A model generated the notes under the pieces. The model was not told the DNA's origin and searched no databases. It was given only the letters and a program-made list of their open reading frames with translations. Both the position numbers and the translations under genes were made by a program. A stretch of DNA of 64,000 nucleotides from Cyclobacteriaceae bacterium (GTDB taxonomy: Bacteria; Bacteroidota; Bacteroidia; Cytophagales; Cyclobacteriaceae). Each line of letters begins with the position of its first letter. Positions within the stretch are counted from its first letter, which is position 1. Where the stretch lies: the NCBI GenBank assembly GCA_019694875.1, contig JAIBBC010000001.1:124001-188000 (forward strand), given 5' to 3'. Below are positions 20,101 to 27,812 of this stretch, in pieces.

Positions 20101-20904
20101 ACCGCACCGGTTGTTCAACCTGTTAGTCCTGTTTGCCCCGGTTCAGGCATAACGTTCATCGCTTCTGGTGGAGCGAATGGGGAATATAGATGGTACGATG
20201 GTACAACACTCCTTGTGGGTGAAGTAAATAATATGCTTGCCATTGCCAACGTAACATCCACAAAATCATTTTCGGCTTCCATAAATGATGGAACGTGTGA
20301 AAGCAACAAAACTTCTGTAACAGCAACGGTAAAAAGCTGTACAGCACCCTCGGTGGAAAGCACAGTAGCTACGGCATTCATGGATGGGGTTGTCGCTATC
20401 AATCTTGAGACTCTGATATCCGATCCTGAAGATGATCTTGATCCGGCATCGTTAGAAATTATTGAGCAACCCCAAAGCGGAGCTTCTGCCACACTGGAAG
20501 GTTTCAATCTGAATATCGACTATTCGGGCATAGCATTCTCCGGAACGGATCGGGTAACGGTAGGCATCTGCGACCTCACCAATCTGTGTACCGAACAAGC
20601 CGTAACCATTGAGCTGGGCGGGCAGATTAAAATTTATAACGCAGTTTCTCCAAACGGAGATGGGAAAAACGAAATCTTTTTCATTCAGTACATCGAGCTG
20701 CTTCCCGAAACCCAGCGCAACACCGTAAGCATTTACAATCGCTGGGGCGATGAGGTGTTTCACACAAAAAATTACAACAATACATCCAACGTTTTTAAAG
20801 GCGAGAGCAATACAGGTGATAAACTACCTACAGGAACCTACTTCTACAAAATCGTCTTCTCATCCGGAAAAACCCGAACCGGCTTTCTCGAACTAAAACA
20901 CTAA
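17194..20904 (+). CDS. Giant FG-GAP/IPT/LRR/Ig T9SS type B adhesin
   Basis: 1236 aa from the ATG at 17194, which begins a signal peptide (MRKVISILSILACHTFSEAQ); the frame is open from 17098. In order: about seven FG-GAP/VCBS repeats with DxNxDxxxD calcium-type loops (17270-18270), an IPT/TIG domain (18285-18538), a plant-type leucine-rich repeat region beginning ALLALYNSTDGPNW (18550-19560), Ig-like modules (QWYKDGSPI; two with GxYRWY cores) to 20330, a cadherin-like segment, and a gliding-type C-terminal sorting domain (AVSPNGDGKNEIFF, IYNRWGDEVF, LPTGTYFYKI). It should be exported by T9SS. The mosaic suggests calcium-stabilised adhesion. Its stop lies 12 bp before a PorP/SprF gene. Confidence 0.92.
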   Translation: MRKVISILSILACHTFSEAQTINFFPAANTGVPALPYGIVSSDFNNDGHADLAVPSQGSNSVSILLGNGSGGFGAPTSFNAGTLPLNLAVGDFNGDTHRDIVVSNMGASNITLLPGNGSGGFGLPVDYASGFNTWGIAVGDFNEDGNQDVVTSSTTSGVAILLGNGLGSFGLPSGYTTPGGPSFIAVDDVNGDNHQDFAVTNQAGNNVSVFIGSGTGTFTTATNYPVQTNPIGIVIADFNGDTNKDIAVANMLSKSISILPGDGLGNFGSASNFSAGGEAVGVLATDFNLDGLPDLAVTNRDVSSVTVLTGAGSGSFNAPKSFTVATGPRGITASDFNGDGNPDLASAGYTSGNISVLLFNPASPAPTISSFTPSSGNFGTTVTIFGTNFDPTAANNTVTFNGVVAAAPSAATATSLTVTVPPGTTTGPISVTTANGTGTSTSNFTVTSCVPAIERAALLALYNSTDGPNWGTANQNWLSPDESTWYGIKVTNCHIEEIDLAYVNLQGSIPAELKDLVELDSLVLLSDGLTGIIPAELGQLSKLKHLLIGSSGTGNNITGTLPKEIGNLTNLIRLALVGGHTLTGPIPTEYGNLINLEDMTLQGGDYVSDATSGQTGLTGNIPASVANLPKLKYLYLQENQLSGPIPSSFSPTLEWLEIGGNQFSGNIPSSLANTNLRGLYLYRNQLTGSIPESLGNLNNLQWINLRSNNLTGSLPTTFQNLNVRLFTVYNNHLEGEIPDSWGASMDWEFRIENNDFTKIPKFTKAFNFFAGGLKVDNNFLDFGSLELNVGKTPSYTYTPQKNLTGGAVSATTGSTLVIPFFTGGTQNGYQWYKDGSPIVGATSQEYAKANAQLTDAGSYTVHVTNSLVTGLTLISDPFIVTVTACPSPPLTTSNSGCSGSAINLSASGGTPGQYRWYTAASGGTPDTQQNATFNTPALTNTTSFWVAINDGTCESPRAEVIATVLPLPTAPVVQPVSPVCPGSGITFIASGGANGEYRWYDGTTLLVGEVNNMLAIANVTSTKSFSASINDGTCESNKTSVTATVKSCTAPSVESTVATAFMDGVVAINLETLISDPEDDLDPASLEIIEQPQSGASATLEGFNLNIDYSGIAFSGTDRVTVGICDLTNLCTEQAVTIELGGQIKIYNAVSPNGDGKNEIFFIQYIELLPETQRNTVSIYNRWGDEVFHTKNYNNTSNVFKGESNTGDKLPTGTYFYKIVFSSGKTRTGFLELKH

Positions 20905-20916
20905 CCCCATTACGCC

Positions 20917-21831
20917 ATGAAAAAATCCCTCGTCCTCATCGTGCTGTTTGTTTTAGTTTGGATTCAGGCATTCTGCCAGCAAGATCCGCTGTATGCACAA
21001 TACATTAACAATCCTTTTGTTATCAATCCCGCCTATGCCGGCTTCACGAAAGATCTTAATGTAAACATGAGCTACCGGCACCAATGGACCGGACTTGAAG
21101 GCAGTCCAAAAACGGTTAACCTAAATGGGCACGTTTCACTGTTCGATAACCGAATGGCAACCGGGGTCATGTTTGTGTCCGACAAAATCGGAAACAGCAC
21201 AACCACCGAGTTCATGGCGACTTATGCGTACCGGATTAAGATTGACAATAATAAAGTGTTTTCATTCGGACTTCAGGCTGGTGCGATCAACTATAAAATT
21301 GATAACTCGAAGGTTAATCCGTATGACCCCGGAGACCCTTTGTTCGATGGCACTGCAAGCAAACTCAATCCAACGCTTGGAGCGGGTATAATTTTATCCT
21401 CTCATACCTTTTATATCGGATTTTCTGTTCCGAGAATGCTGAAGTCAAATATCCATGAAGCAGACATGAGCGTAGCCGTATATTCACAACACTATTATGT
21501 AATGGGATCTTATTTGTTTTTTGTAGCGGATCGCGTTCGGTTTAAACCATCCGCCCTCGTCAAGCTAACGGGGCATTCACCCGCATCGGTAGATGTGAAT
21601 GCGTCTTTTATTCTGTTTGAGAACTATCAGGCGGGACTCGTAACACGCAATTTTAATACGTATGGAATTATGCTTCAAGCTATGGTCAGGAATTCGTTCC
21701 GCGTAGGCTATGTGTTCGAGGTCCCCACAGGCAACTCGGTTGGATCAAACTTTACAACACACGAAATTACGATTGGATTCAGAACGGCAATCCTAACATT
21801 CCATGAAAACAACTCGGTGATGAGTTTTTAA
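20917..21831 (+). CDS. PorP/SprF family T9SS outer-membrane protein paired with adhesin
   Basis: 304 aa with a signal peptide ending at FCQQDP. The family hallmark NPFVINPAYAG follows, then MSYRHQW, GVMFVSDKIGN, SVPRML, SQHYYVMGSY and the terminal SNFTTHEITIGF block. In Flavobacterium, SprF is needed to secrete the adhesin SprB and is encoded immediately downstream of it. The same arrangement here, 12 bp after the giant type B adhesin, argues that the two form a dedicated secretion/attachment pair. It is a paralogue of the stand-alone gene at 8668. Confidence 0.94.
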   Translation: MKKSLVLIVLFVLVWIQAFCQQDPLYAQYINNPFVINPAYAGFTKDLNVNMSYRHQWTGLEGSPKTVNLNGHVSLFDNRMATGVMFVSDKIGNSTTTEFMATYAYRIKIDNNKVFSFGLQAGAINYKIDNSKVNPYDPGDPLFDGTASKLNPTLGAGIILSSHTFYIGFSVPRMLKSNIHEADMSVAVYSQHYYVMGSYLFFVADRVRFKPSALVKLTGHSPASVDVNASFILFENYQAGLVTRNFNTYGIMLQAMVRNSFRVGYVFEVPTGNSVGSNFTTHEITIGFRTAILTFHENNSVMSF

Positions 21832-21852
21832 AAATCAGGGCTGATTCCTGAT
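21828..21852 (-). terminator. Intrinsic terminator of pyrD inside its last codons
   Basis: Read on the minus strand, stem ATCAGG / CCTGAT with a 7-nt loop is followed by TTTTTAAAAA. The hairpin overlaps the final codons and stop of pyrD, and the tail lies in the last codons of the convergent PorP/SprF gene. The two genes are only 3 bp apart. Confidence 0.65.
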
Positions 21853-22869
21853 CCGTCTGTTAATCTCTTTCACAATCCCAGGCCCTTCATAAATAAAGCC
21901 GGTGTAGATCTGAACCAGGTCGGCACCGGCTTTGATTTTTTCAACTGCATCTTCAGCGTTCATAATACCGCCCACGCCAATAATTGGATAGTTGGTACCC
22001 AGCTTTGCGCGCAGATACCGGATCACTTCAGTGGAGCGGTCTTTCAATGGCTTACCGCTCAATCCGCCACTGCCGATTTTTTCAATGGCATCTGCGGGTG
22101 TTGCTAATCCTTCACGGGAGATTGTCGTATTCGTGGCAATCACGCCATCGGTTTTGGTTTCGAGCAATATCTCAACGATGTCATCCAGTTGAGAGGTTGT
22201 AAGATCGGGTGCAATCTTGAGCAGAACAGGCTTTGGGTTTGCCTTCGAGCGCGTTAACACCTTTACGTCTGCCAATAGTTTTCGCAAAGGTTCTTTTTCC
22301 TGCAATTCCCGGAGGCCGGGGGTATTGGGTGAACTCACATTCACTACGAAGTAATCCACCAATCCGTCAAGCGCTTCAACACAGGTCGTGTAATCCGTAA
22401 ATGCCTGATCGTTTGGGGTGACTTTATTTTTACCGATGTTTCCTCCTACTATAACTTTTGAACGCCTTTTTCTCAGTCGCTTGGCTGCTTGGGTAACTCC
22501 TCCGTTATTGAACCCCATGCGGTTAATCAATGCCTGGTCGGCTTTAAGCCTGAAAAGTCTTGGCTTGTCGTTACCCGGCTGCGGCTTGGGTGTAAGTGTT
22601 CCGATTTCAATAAAACCGAAACCGAAACAATTCAATTCATCGATCAGTTTTGCATCTTTATCGAATCCTGCTGCCAGTCCAACGGGATTTTCGAAACGAA
22701 GACCGAGAATGTTCCTTTCGAGGTTTGTATGTTTATAGCTGAAAATTGAACTGAGTAAAGATTTTATTCCGGGAATTTTTCCTGCCACCGACAGAAGTCT
22801 AAAAACAAGATGATGAACACGTTCGGCATCAATCAAAAAAAGTATTGGCCGAAACAGGAATTTGTACAT
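21835..22869 (-). CDS. pyrD: Quinone-dependent dihydroorotate dehydrogenase (class 2)
   Basis: 344 aa, the normal length for class 2 enzymes. It oxidises dihydroorotate to orotate in pyrimidine synthesis and passes electrons to membrane quinones. The N-terminal membrane-association helix ([20 protein letters not shown]) identifies class 2. FMN and substrate motifs are present: [38 protein letters not shown] with the catalytic Ser, [10 protein letters not shown], and [13 protein letters not shown]. It is transcribed alone, divergent from the barrel-protein gene at 22929 across a short gap. Confidence 0.97.
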   Translation of the reverse strand: MYKFLFRPILFLIDAERVHHLVFRLLSVAGKIPGIKSLLSSIFSYKHTNLERNILGLRFENPVGLAAGFDKDAKLIDELNCFGFGFIEIGTLTPKPQPGNDKPRLFRLKADQALINRMGFNNGGVTQAAKRLRKRRSKVIVGGNIGKNKVTPNDQAFTDYTTCVEALDGLVDYFVVNVSSPNTPGLRELQEKEPLRKLLADVKVLTRSKANPKPVLLKIAPDLTTSQLDDIVEILLETKTDGVIATNTTISREGLATPADAIEKIGSGGLSGKPLKDRSTEVIRYLRAKLGTNYPIIGVGGIMNAEDAVEKIKAGADLVQIYTGFIYEGPGIVKEINRRIRNQP

Positions 22870-22900
22870 GGGAGTGCAGGCGGTTTTCGGCTCAAAAGTA

Positions 22901-22908
22901 TAGCTTTG
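22901..22908 (+). promoter_or_regulatory. Bacteroidota-type -7 box upstream of the barrel-protein gene
   Basis: TAGCTTTG matches the TAnnTTTG -7 consensus of the Bacteroidota primary sigma factor. It lies 21 bp before the first possible start at 22929. No convincing -33 TTTG was seen at the usual spacing. Confidence 0.5.
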
Positions 22909-22928
22909 TAATCAATTAAAAACCAAAT

Positions 22929-23414
22929 ATGACTCAACGTATGAAAAAATTAGGAGTGGCGCTGGCCTTTATCGTCTGCATGATTGCCTCGTACGATTCT
23001 AACGCCCAGAAAATTGGCGTGATGCTCGGGTATGGTACAGAGGTGGAGCAACTGGGATTAGGAGTGAATGGCGAATTCAATATCAATTCAAAAGTTTCCA
23101 TTTCACCCAGTTTTGTTTACTGGTTTCCAAACGATCCGTTAAAATTCTGGGAGTTTAATGCCAACGTAAATTATTATTTCACCAAAGCGGGCTCAGCAGA
23201 TTTCTACGGATTGGCAGGTATCAACCTTTTCACGGTTAAGTATGACGGCAGTGCAAATGTTGAAGATGACAGTAGCAGCGAAGTAGGCCTTAACCTCGGT
23301 GCGGGCGCGAACTTTAACATTGGCAAGAACTGGGAACCCTTCACCGAAGTGAAATTTGTGCTGGGCGATGCCGATCAGTTAGGCTTATTTTTCGGTGTGA
23401 AGTTTAAACTCTGA
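22929..23414 (+). CDS. Small outer-membrane beta-barrel protein
   Basis: 161 aa, or 157 if the ATG at 22941 is used. A signal peptide (MKKLGVALAFIVCMIASYDSNAQ) precedes about eight amphipathic strands (GVMLGYGTEVEQLGLGV, FWEFNANVNYYF, FYGLAGINLFTVKY, EVGLNLGAGANFNIG). The C-terminus LGLFFGVKFKL ends in an alternating aromatic/hydrophobic strand. It resembles OmpW/OprF-like eight-stranded barrels common in Bacteroidota; the function is unknown. It is a single-gene unit with a TAnnTTTG promoter and its own terminator. Confidence 0.85.
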   Translation: MTQRMKKLGVALAFIVCMIASYDSNAQKIGVMLGYGTEVEQLGLGVNGEFNINSKVSISPSFVYWFPNDPLKFWEFNANVNYYFTKAGSADFYGLAGINLFTVKYDGSANVEDDSSSEVGLNLGAGANFNIGKNWEPFTEVKFVLGDADQLGLFFGVKFKL

Positions 23415-23432
23415 TTAGCGTAAACACATATC

Positions 23433-23460
23433 AAAGGCTGGCTTAATGTCAGCCTTTTTT
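23433..23460. terminator. Bidirectional intrinsic terminator
   Basis: An 8-bp perfect stem AAAGGCTG / CAGCCTTT with a 9-nt loop continues into T6. It lies between convergent genes and includes the stop codon of the minus-strand gene. Confidence 0.82.
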
Positions 23461-24012
23461 GTTGCGCTTTTTCTTCTTTTCCTTTTTGAACTTATCCGGA
23501 AAATCACGCAGCGCATTTTTGATCGCATACTCCAGCACATTGCCACCCCGTGTTCTTGCAACATCCATCGTACCCTCCGATGACCACACTTGATTATTCT
23601 TTCCCGCTTCCGCGGAAATAATCAACGACCCTCTCGTAAAGTCGCGCGACCAGGTTTGTGTTTGCACATCTCCCGCATTTCGCTGCGGCATCTGGCCCAG
23701 CGGCCCCACATTCTCAGACTCCACTACACGTGATGTCTCGACAACATACGTCATTGAAAGGGTTGCAGATGTGTCTGCAACATATTTATATCCTTTCGCT
23801 TCCAGTTCTTTCACAGCGATCCTGACAAAATCTTTATAAAACTGATCCTTGTCCATCTTGCTGTCTTCGCTCGTCACTACTTCACCCTGAACAATCGTGA
23901 ACGTATCGTATTTCCTGAGGTCAACCCCTTTCTGCGTTGATGTTTTAAAATCCTGGCCGTGAACTGAAATACTCAGTATACAAACCACAGCAATTGTAAT
24001 ACACGCTTTCAT
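23449..24012 (-). CDS. DUF4136-like secreted protein
   Basis: 187 aa with a signal peptide ending at VHGQDF. The pattern VDLRKYDTFTIVQGE near the N-terminus, a middle helix (FVRIAVKELEAKGYKYV) and a C-terminal IKNALRDFPDKF block match the DUF4136 fold of small exported proteins. No catalytic residues are known for the family. The tail is extremely basic (KKEKKKKRNKKG), which is unusual and may simply reflect coding through the A-rich side of the terminator. Monocistronic. Confidence 0.75.
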   Translation of the reverse strand: MKACITIAVVCILSISVHGQDFKTSTQKGVDLRKYDTFTIVQGEVVTSEDSKMDKDQFYKDFVRIAVKELEAKGYKYVADTSATLSMTYVVETSRVVESENVGPLGQMPQRNAGDVQTQTWSRDFTRGSLIISAEAGKNNQVWSSEGTMDVARTRGGNVLEYAIKNALRDFPDKFKKEKKKKRNKKG

Positions 24013-24041
24013 AACAGTCGGTTTAACGGAAGATACAATTT

Positions 24042-24959
24042 TTACTTTCGCGGATGAAATTCAGTTATCACCTGCCGCAGATAATCCCGGTCGAGATGCG
24101 TATAAATTTCGGTGGTAGTGATTGATTCGTGGCCGAGCATTTCCTGCACAGCGCGCAGGTCGGCCCCGCCTTCAATCAAATGCGTGGCGAAAGAATGCCG
24201 GAATGTATGCGGGCTGATCGTTTTTTTCAAGCCCGTTCGCTGCGCAAGCTCCTTTATTATATTGAATACCGAAACCCGGGTAATCCGCTTTCCGCGTTTG
24301 TTCAAAAACACGTCAGCTTCATACCCTTTCTGAACCGGGAAATGAACACGAATTTCTTCCAGATAGATTTTCAAGTACTTCATCGCATCACGTCCAATCG
24401 GAACAAGTCGTTCTTTGTTTCCTTTTCCAATCACGCGCAGGAAACCAATATCGAAATACACATTTGTTCGTTTCAAGTCCACCAGTTCCGATACCCGCAA
24501 CCCTGAACTATACAAAACTTCCAGCATAGCGCGGTTTCTTCCCCCTTCAGGTTTTGAGAGGTCGATGGCATTTAACAGATTTTCAATTTCCGGGTAGCTT
24601 AACGTATCCGGCAGCTTGCGGCCTATTTTCGGTCCCTCAATTAATTCGGTCGGATCTTTCGTAATCAGCTCTTCAAACATCAGGTATTTATAAAAGCTTT
24701 TGATGCCCGATAGAATACGTGCCTGGCTATACGCGCTCATGCCGAGCTCATTGATAAATTGTAAAAAGCCCTGTAAATGTTTCGTGGTAAGTGTAAGCGG
24801 GCTCACTTTCGGGTAGTCGCCCTCCATAAACTGCTTAAGCTTCTCAACATCCCGAACGTAAGCCTGAATGGAATTTTCAGACAGCGAACGTTCCAGTTTC
24901 AGGTAATGACCAAATCCTTTTATGTGCAAGCCCCAGTTCACAGCGCGTAACGATGACAC
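24042..24959 (-). CDS. xerD: Site-specific tyrosine recombinase XerD
   Basis: 305 aa starting at GTG 24959; no ATG exists before residue 45, and the N-terminal SAM-like core-binding domain (HYLKLERSLSENSIQAYVRDV) needs this start. Catalytic residues are all visible: Arg155 (SSGLRVSEL), Lys179, His251 and Arg254 (HTFRHSFATH), His277 (LGHESI) and Tyr286 (EIYTHLD). XerC/XerD resolve chromosome dimers at dif. The gene is divergent from aroQ with 30 bp between starts, a chromosomal-housekeeping setting and not a mobile-element integrase. Confidence 0.95.
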   Translation of the reverse strand: MSSLRAVNWGLHIKGFGHYLKLERSLSENSIQAYVRDVEKLKQFMEGDYPKVSPLTLTTKHLQGFLQFINELGMSAYSQARILSGIKSFYKYLMFEELITKDPTELIEGPKIGRKLPDTLSYPEIENLLNAIDLSKPEGGRNRAMLEVLYSSGLRVSELVDLKRTNVYFDIGFLRVIGKGNKERLVPIGRDAMKYLKIYLEEIRVHFPVQKGYEADVFLNKRGKRITRVSVFNIIKELAQRTGLKKTISPHTFRHSFATHLIEGGADLRAVQEMLGHESITTTEIYTHLDRDYLRQVITEFHPRK

Positions 24960-24989
24960 AAATGTGCAAATTATTTTAACTTAGGAGCC

Positions 24990-25415
24990 ATGAAAATCCA
25001 GATCATCAACGGGCCCAACCTGAATTTGCTGGGAAAGCGCGAACCCGAAGTTTACGGGAACAAAACTTTTGACACTTTTTATGAAGAATTGAAAAAGCGA
25101 TTTCCACAAATAACGTTCAGCTACTACCAGTCGAACGTGGAGGGTGAGCTCATCAACAAAATGCAGGAGGTTGGCTTTTCAGCTGACGCCATAATTTTAA
25201 ATGTAGGGGCATACACACACACATCCATTGCAATACACGATGCAATTGCCTCCATTAAAACACCCGTTGTGGAAGTTCATATTTCGAATATCTATGCGCG
25301 GGAAGAATTCCGGCATACCAGTCTGATTACGTCCAAATGTGCCGGATTAATTACCGGTTTCGGCATGGAAGGATATGCGCTGGCAGTTCAGTGGGCGCTG
25401 AACAAAGGAAGATAG
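24990..25415 (+). CDS. aroQ: Type II 3-dehydroquinate dehydratase
   Basis: 141 aa, the full family length. It dehydrates 3-dehydroquinate in the shikimate pathway; the enzyme is a cytosolic dodecamer. Signature residues are visible: INGPNLNLLGKREPEVYG with the active-site Arg and Tyr, QSNVEGELI with Asn and Glu, LNVGAYTHTSIAIHDA, and the catalytic His in VEVHISNIYAREEFR. The start ATG is preceded by AGGAG at about 7 bp. It is divergent from xerD. Confidence 0.97.
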   Translation: MKIQIINGPNLNLLGKREPEVYGNKTFDTFYEELKKRFPQITFSYYQSNVEGELINKMQEVGFSADAIILNVGAYTHTSIAIHDAIASIKTPVVEVHISNIYAREEFRHTSLITSKCAGLITGFGMEGYALAVQWALNKGR

Positions 25416-25429
25416 AACAATCCGTTGAT

Positions 25430-25468
25430 TTATACGTATAACTTTTTTAGGTTTGTCGTATAAATACG
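25430..25468. promoter_or_regulatory. Paired palindromic operator sites upstream of the toxin-antitoxin pair
   Basis: A perfect 12-bp palindrome TTATACGTATAA (25430-25441) is followed, one helical-phase-like step of about 26 bp downstream, by CGTAT-AA-ATACG (25457-25468), which ends one base before the antitoxin ATG. The two share the TATACGTATAA/GTATAAATACG core. This is the layout expected for autoregulation by an antitoxin or toxin-antitoxin complex covering the promoter and start. Confidence 0.6.
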
Positions 25469-25469
25469 T

Positions 25470-25727
25470 ATGGACAGCAAAATCACACTATCATTTGACG
25501 AGGGGGTTATTGCGAAGGCAAAAAAATTTGCCGATTCTCAAAATATAAGCCTTTCACGGTTAACCGAATTCCTTTACCGGAAGATCACAAGCGGGGAATA
25601 TGAAAATCTTGAATCGTTACCAGTGGCCGATTGGGTTAATTTGTTAGCTGAGGGAGAAACAGAATACAAAACAAAAGGCCGTAGCCGCAAAACTCTTAAA
25701 AGAGAATACTTAAAGTCTCGGAAATGA
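25470..25727 (+). CDS. DUF6364-like antitoxin
   Basis: 85 aa. The N-terminus MDSKITLSFDEGVIAKAKKFA followed by SQNISLSRLTEFLYRKI is a ribbon-helix-helix pattern of the DUF6364 antitoxin group. The acidic and then basic C-terminal half is the expected toxin-neutralising segment. It overlaps the PIN gene by 4 bp (ATGA) and is preceded by two palindromes. The role as antitoxin is inferred from family and context. Confidence 0.82.
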   Translation: MDSKITLSFDEGVIAKAKKFADSQNISLSRLTEFLYRKITSGEYENLESLPVADWVNLLAEGETEYKTKGRSRKTLKREYLKSRK

Positions 25728-26143
25728 AGGTATTTCTGGACGCAAATGTCCTCGTTTCTGTACTTAACAAAGAATATCCGGTGTTTACATACGCTTCACG
25801 CGTACTCAGCTTGGCGGGACGCAGGAATATCGAATTGTTTACATCGCCAATTTGTCTGGCCATTGCGTTTTACTTTGCTGAAAAGAAAAGCGGAACAATA
25901 AAGGCGAAAGAGAAAATCGGCCTGCTGAGTTCAAAAATCACTGTAACGGACACAGGAAAAAAAGCCGTTCTCGCAACGCTCAAAAACAAATCAGTCCACG
26001 ACTTCGAGGATGGTCTGGAATATTATTCGGCTGTTCAGGCAGGTTGCACTCATTTTATTACCGAAGACAAAACCGACTTCTATTTTGCTGAAATTCCGGT
26101 ATTAACATCTGCAGAATTCTTAACAAAACATTTTACATCATGA
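25724..26143 (+). CDS. PIN-domain toxin (VapC-like ribonuclease)
   Basis: 139 aa. The PIN fold starts MKVFLDANVLVSVL with the first catalytic Asp, and later acidic positions are in HDFEDGLEYYSAVQAGC and TEDKTDF. PIN toxins cleave tRNA or rRNA to stop translation when the antitoxin is degraded. The start is coupled to the antitoxin stop. Unusually, the toxin stop also overlaps the next gene, an aminotransferase, by 4 bp, so all three may be co-translated. Confidence 0.86.
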   Translation: MKVFLDANVLVSVLNKEYPVFTYASRVLSLAGRRNIELFTSPICLAIAFYFAEKKSGTIKAKEKIGLLSSKITVTDTGKKAVLATLKNKSVHDFEDGLEYYSAVQAGCTHFITEDKTDFYFAEIPVLTSAEFLTKHFTS

Positions 26144-27195
26144 TCTCCTTTTATCCCGGCCCTTCCCGCGTTTACGATGACATCCCGAAGTATGTGAAGG
26201 AAGCTCATGCGAGCGGAATTCTCAGCATGAATCACCGCAGCCCGGAGTTCATGACACTGATGAAACGAACTGTAACACTGCTCAGGCAAAAGCTTCGCAT
26301 TCCGAAAGATTATACAATCCTGTTTACCTCATCTGCCACAGAGTGCTGGGAGGTTGTGACACAGTCGTGGATTACGAACAAGAGTTTTCACCTATATAAT
26401 GGAGCGTTCGGCCAGAAATGGTATGAGTACACGAACAAACTGAAGCCCGGAGCAACAGCTTTACCGTTCGGCAGGGAAACAACTTTGAATCCGGGTCAAG
26501 CCTTGTTTGAAGGAAGTGAGAACGTTATCTGCATCACGCAGAACGAAACTTCCAACGGAACGCAGGTGAGTAATGAAATTATCAGAAGCATTCGCACGGG
26601 GAGCTCGCAGCATTTAATTGCCGTAGACGTTACGTCTTCCCTTGCGGGCATTAAGCTCGACTTTACCGCAGCCGATATCTGGCTTGCCTCGGTTCAAAAA
26701 TGTTTCGGGTTGCCGGCCGGCCTCGGAATCATGATCTGCTCCCCTGCCGCGATCACCCGCGCCCGGGCTATCAACAACCGGCAGTTTTATAACAGCGCTG
26801 CGGTCATGGCCGACATGATGCTCAAGTGGCAAACCTCCTGTACCCCGAATGTGCTCGGCATTTATCTGCTCATGCGGGTGATGGAAAAAGTAAAGCCCAT
26901 CGGCAGCATTCACAAGATTACAGAAACCCGTTACCGGGATTGGATCAATATTGTAGGCAAACAGTCAAAACTTCGTCATCTTATCCGGAACGAGGCAGTG
27001 CGCTCACTCACGGTTTTGCCGCTCGAAGCAGATGAAAAAACTATTCGGAAGGTTAAGAATTCCGCAAAGGCAAACGGGTTCCTCCTGGGTGATGGGTATG
27101 GCGACCTCAAGCCAACAACCCTTAGAATCGCGAATTTTCCAGCCATAACTGACCGCGAAGTCAAAGCGCTGATGAAGTTTCTCCGGAAACACTAG
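26140..27195 (+). CDS. Class V (SerC-like) aminotransferase
   Basis: 351 aa, PLP-dependent fold type I. The opening FYPGPSRVYDDIPKYV, HRSPEFMTLM, CITQNETSNGTQ, AVDVTSSLAG and the PLP lysine in SVQKCFGLPAGLG (Lys187) place it with phosphoserine/alanine-glyoxylate aminotransferases. Classical SerC begins NFxAGPA, so the assignment stays at family level. Phosphoserine in serine synthesis is the likeliest substrate, but no serA is adjacent. Its ATG overlaps the PIN-toxin stop by 4 bp, an odd coupling between metabolism and a toxin-antitoxin unit. Confidence 0.85.
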   Translation: MISFYPGPSRVYDDIPKYVKEAHASGILSMNHRSPEFMTLMKRTVTLLRQKLRIPKDYTILFTSSATECWEVVTQSWITNKSFHLYNGAFGQKWYEYTNKLKPGATALPFGRETTLNPGQALFEGSENVICITQNETSNGTQVSNEIIRSIRTGSSQHLIAVDVTSSLAGIKLDFTAADIWLASVQKCFGLPAGLGIMICSPAAITRARAINNRQFYNSAAVMADMMLKWQTSCTPNVLGIYLLMRVMEKVKPIGSIHKITETRYRDWINIVGKQSKLRHLIRNEAVRSLTVLPLEADEKTIRKVKNSAKANGFLLGDGYGDLKPTTLRIANFPAITDREVKALMKFLRKH

Positions 27196-27266
27196 GGAAA
27201 ATATTTCTACCGATTTTTTCAAATTTTTCGGGAATGTTGAGACATTTGTCACGACACCAGCCGCAC

Positions 27267-27593
27267 ATGCGCTTCATTATCATTATTCTGTTTATCCAAT
27301 TCATCTCCTCCGGAGTTGCGCAGGCTGGCGTACAGGATCAATCCGTTACTGGCAAAACGACTTACCATTCGGTACACCGTGAAGCTGGTGTTTGCCTTGA
27401 CATCCTGTTCAACGAAAATTCGGAAGAAAATAAAGAGGCGAATCATCGCGTATTTCTTTCGCACGAGCTCATCGACTTTTCATTTCTTACAACAATTCTT
27501 ACGCAGCAATCATCACGCTGCCACCACGACATCAGCAACCTCCGGCCTACTCACGAACCGCTGTTTAAGCTGAATTGTATTTACCAGATCTGA
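27267..27593 (+). CDS. Small exported protein of unknown function
   Basis: 108 aa from the ATG at 27267, which begins a convincing signal peptide (MRFIIIILFIQFISSGVAQA); the frame is open to 27234. The mature part is short, His/Ser/Thr-rich and matches no family I know. The following 219 bases hold no gene. It could be a real periplasmic protein or a chance frame; the signal peptide is the only support. Confidence 0.45.
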   Translation: MRFIIIILFIQFISSGVAQAGVQDQSVTGKTTYHSVHREAGVCLDILFNENSEENKEANHRVFLSHELIDFSFLTTILTQQSSRCHHDISNLRPTHEPLFKLNCIYQI

Positions 27594-27735
27594 TTTAGTT
27601 TCCTTCACATGCATTACATCCTGCAACCTCGCAGGCATGCGCATTCTCTGTTATTATCGCTGTCATTCAATAAGTCTTTTTCACATCTGACAGCAACGTT
27701 CTTCGTAGTTGAGGTTTAGAGTAACTACAGGGGTT

Positions 27736-27762
27736 GAAGGCTGACCAGACGGGTTGGCCTTC
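27736..27762. other. Intergenic hairpin without T-tract
   Basis: GAAGGC (27736-27741) pairs with GCCTTC (27757-27762) around a loop that has further partial pairing. No run of T follows on either strand, so it is a weak terminator candidate or an mRNA structure ahead of the antiporter gene. The surrounding 27594-27812 shows no other feature apart from a TATCTTTA near-consensus -7 box about 20 bp before the antiporter ATG. Confidence 0.35.
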
Positions 27763-27812
27763 ATCATTTAATAGCAGATTTTGTTATCTTTAAAGTCCGG
27801 CAAACGTGAACG

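Noticed and set aside
23449-23490. Functional basic tail on the DUF4136-like protein
   Set aside because: The KKKKRNKK stretch is encoded by the A-rich side of the overlapping terminator and may have no function.
24042-24959. XerD-like recombinase as a mobile-element integrase
   Set aside because: Length, motifs and the divergent aroQ neighbour fit the chromosomal xerD; no att-like repeats or element genes flank it.
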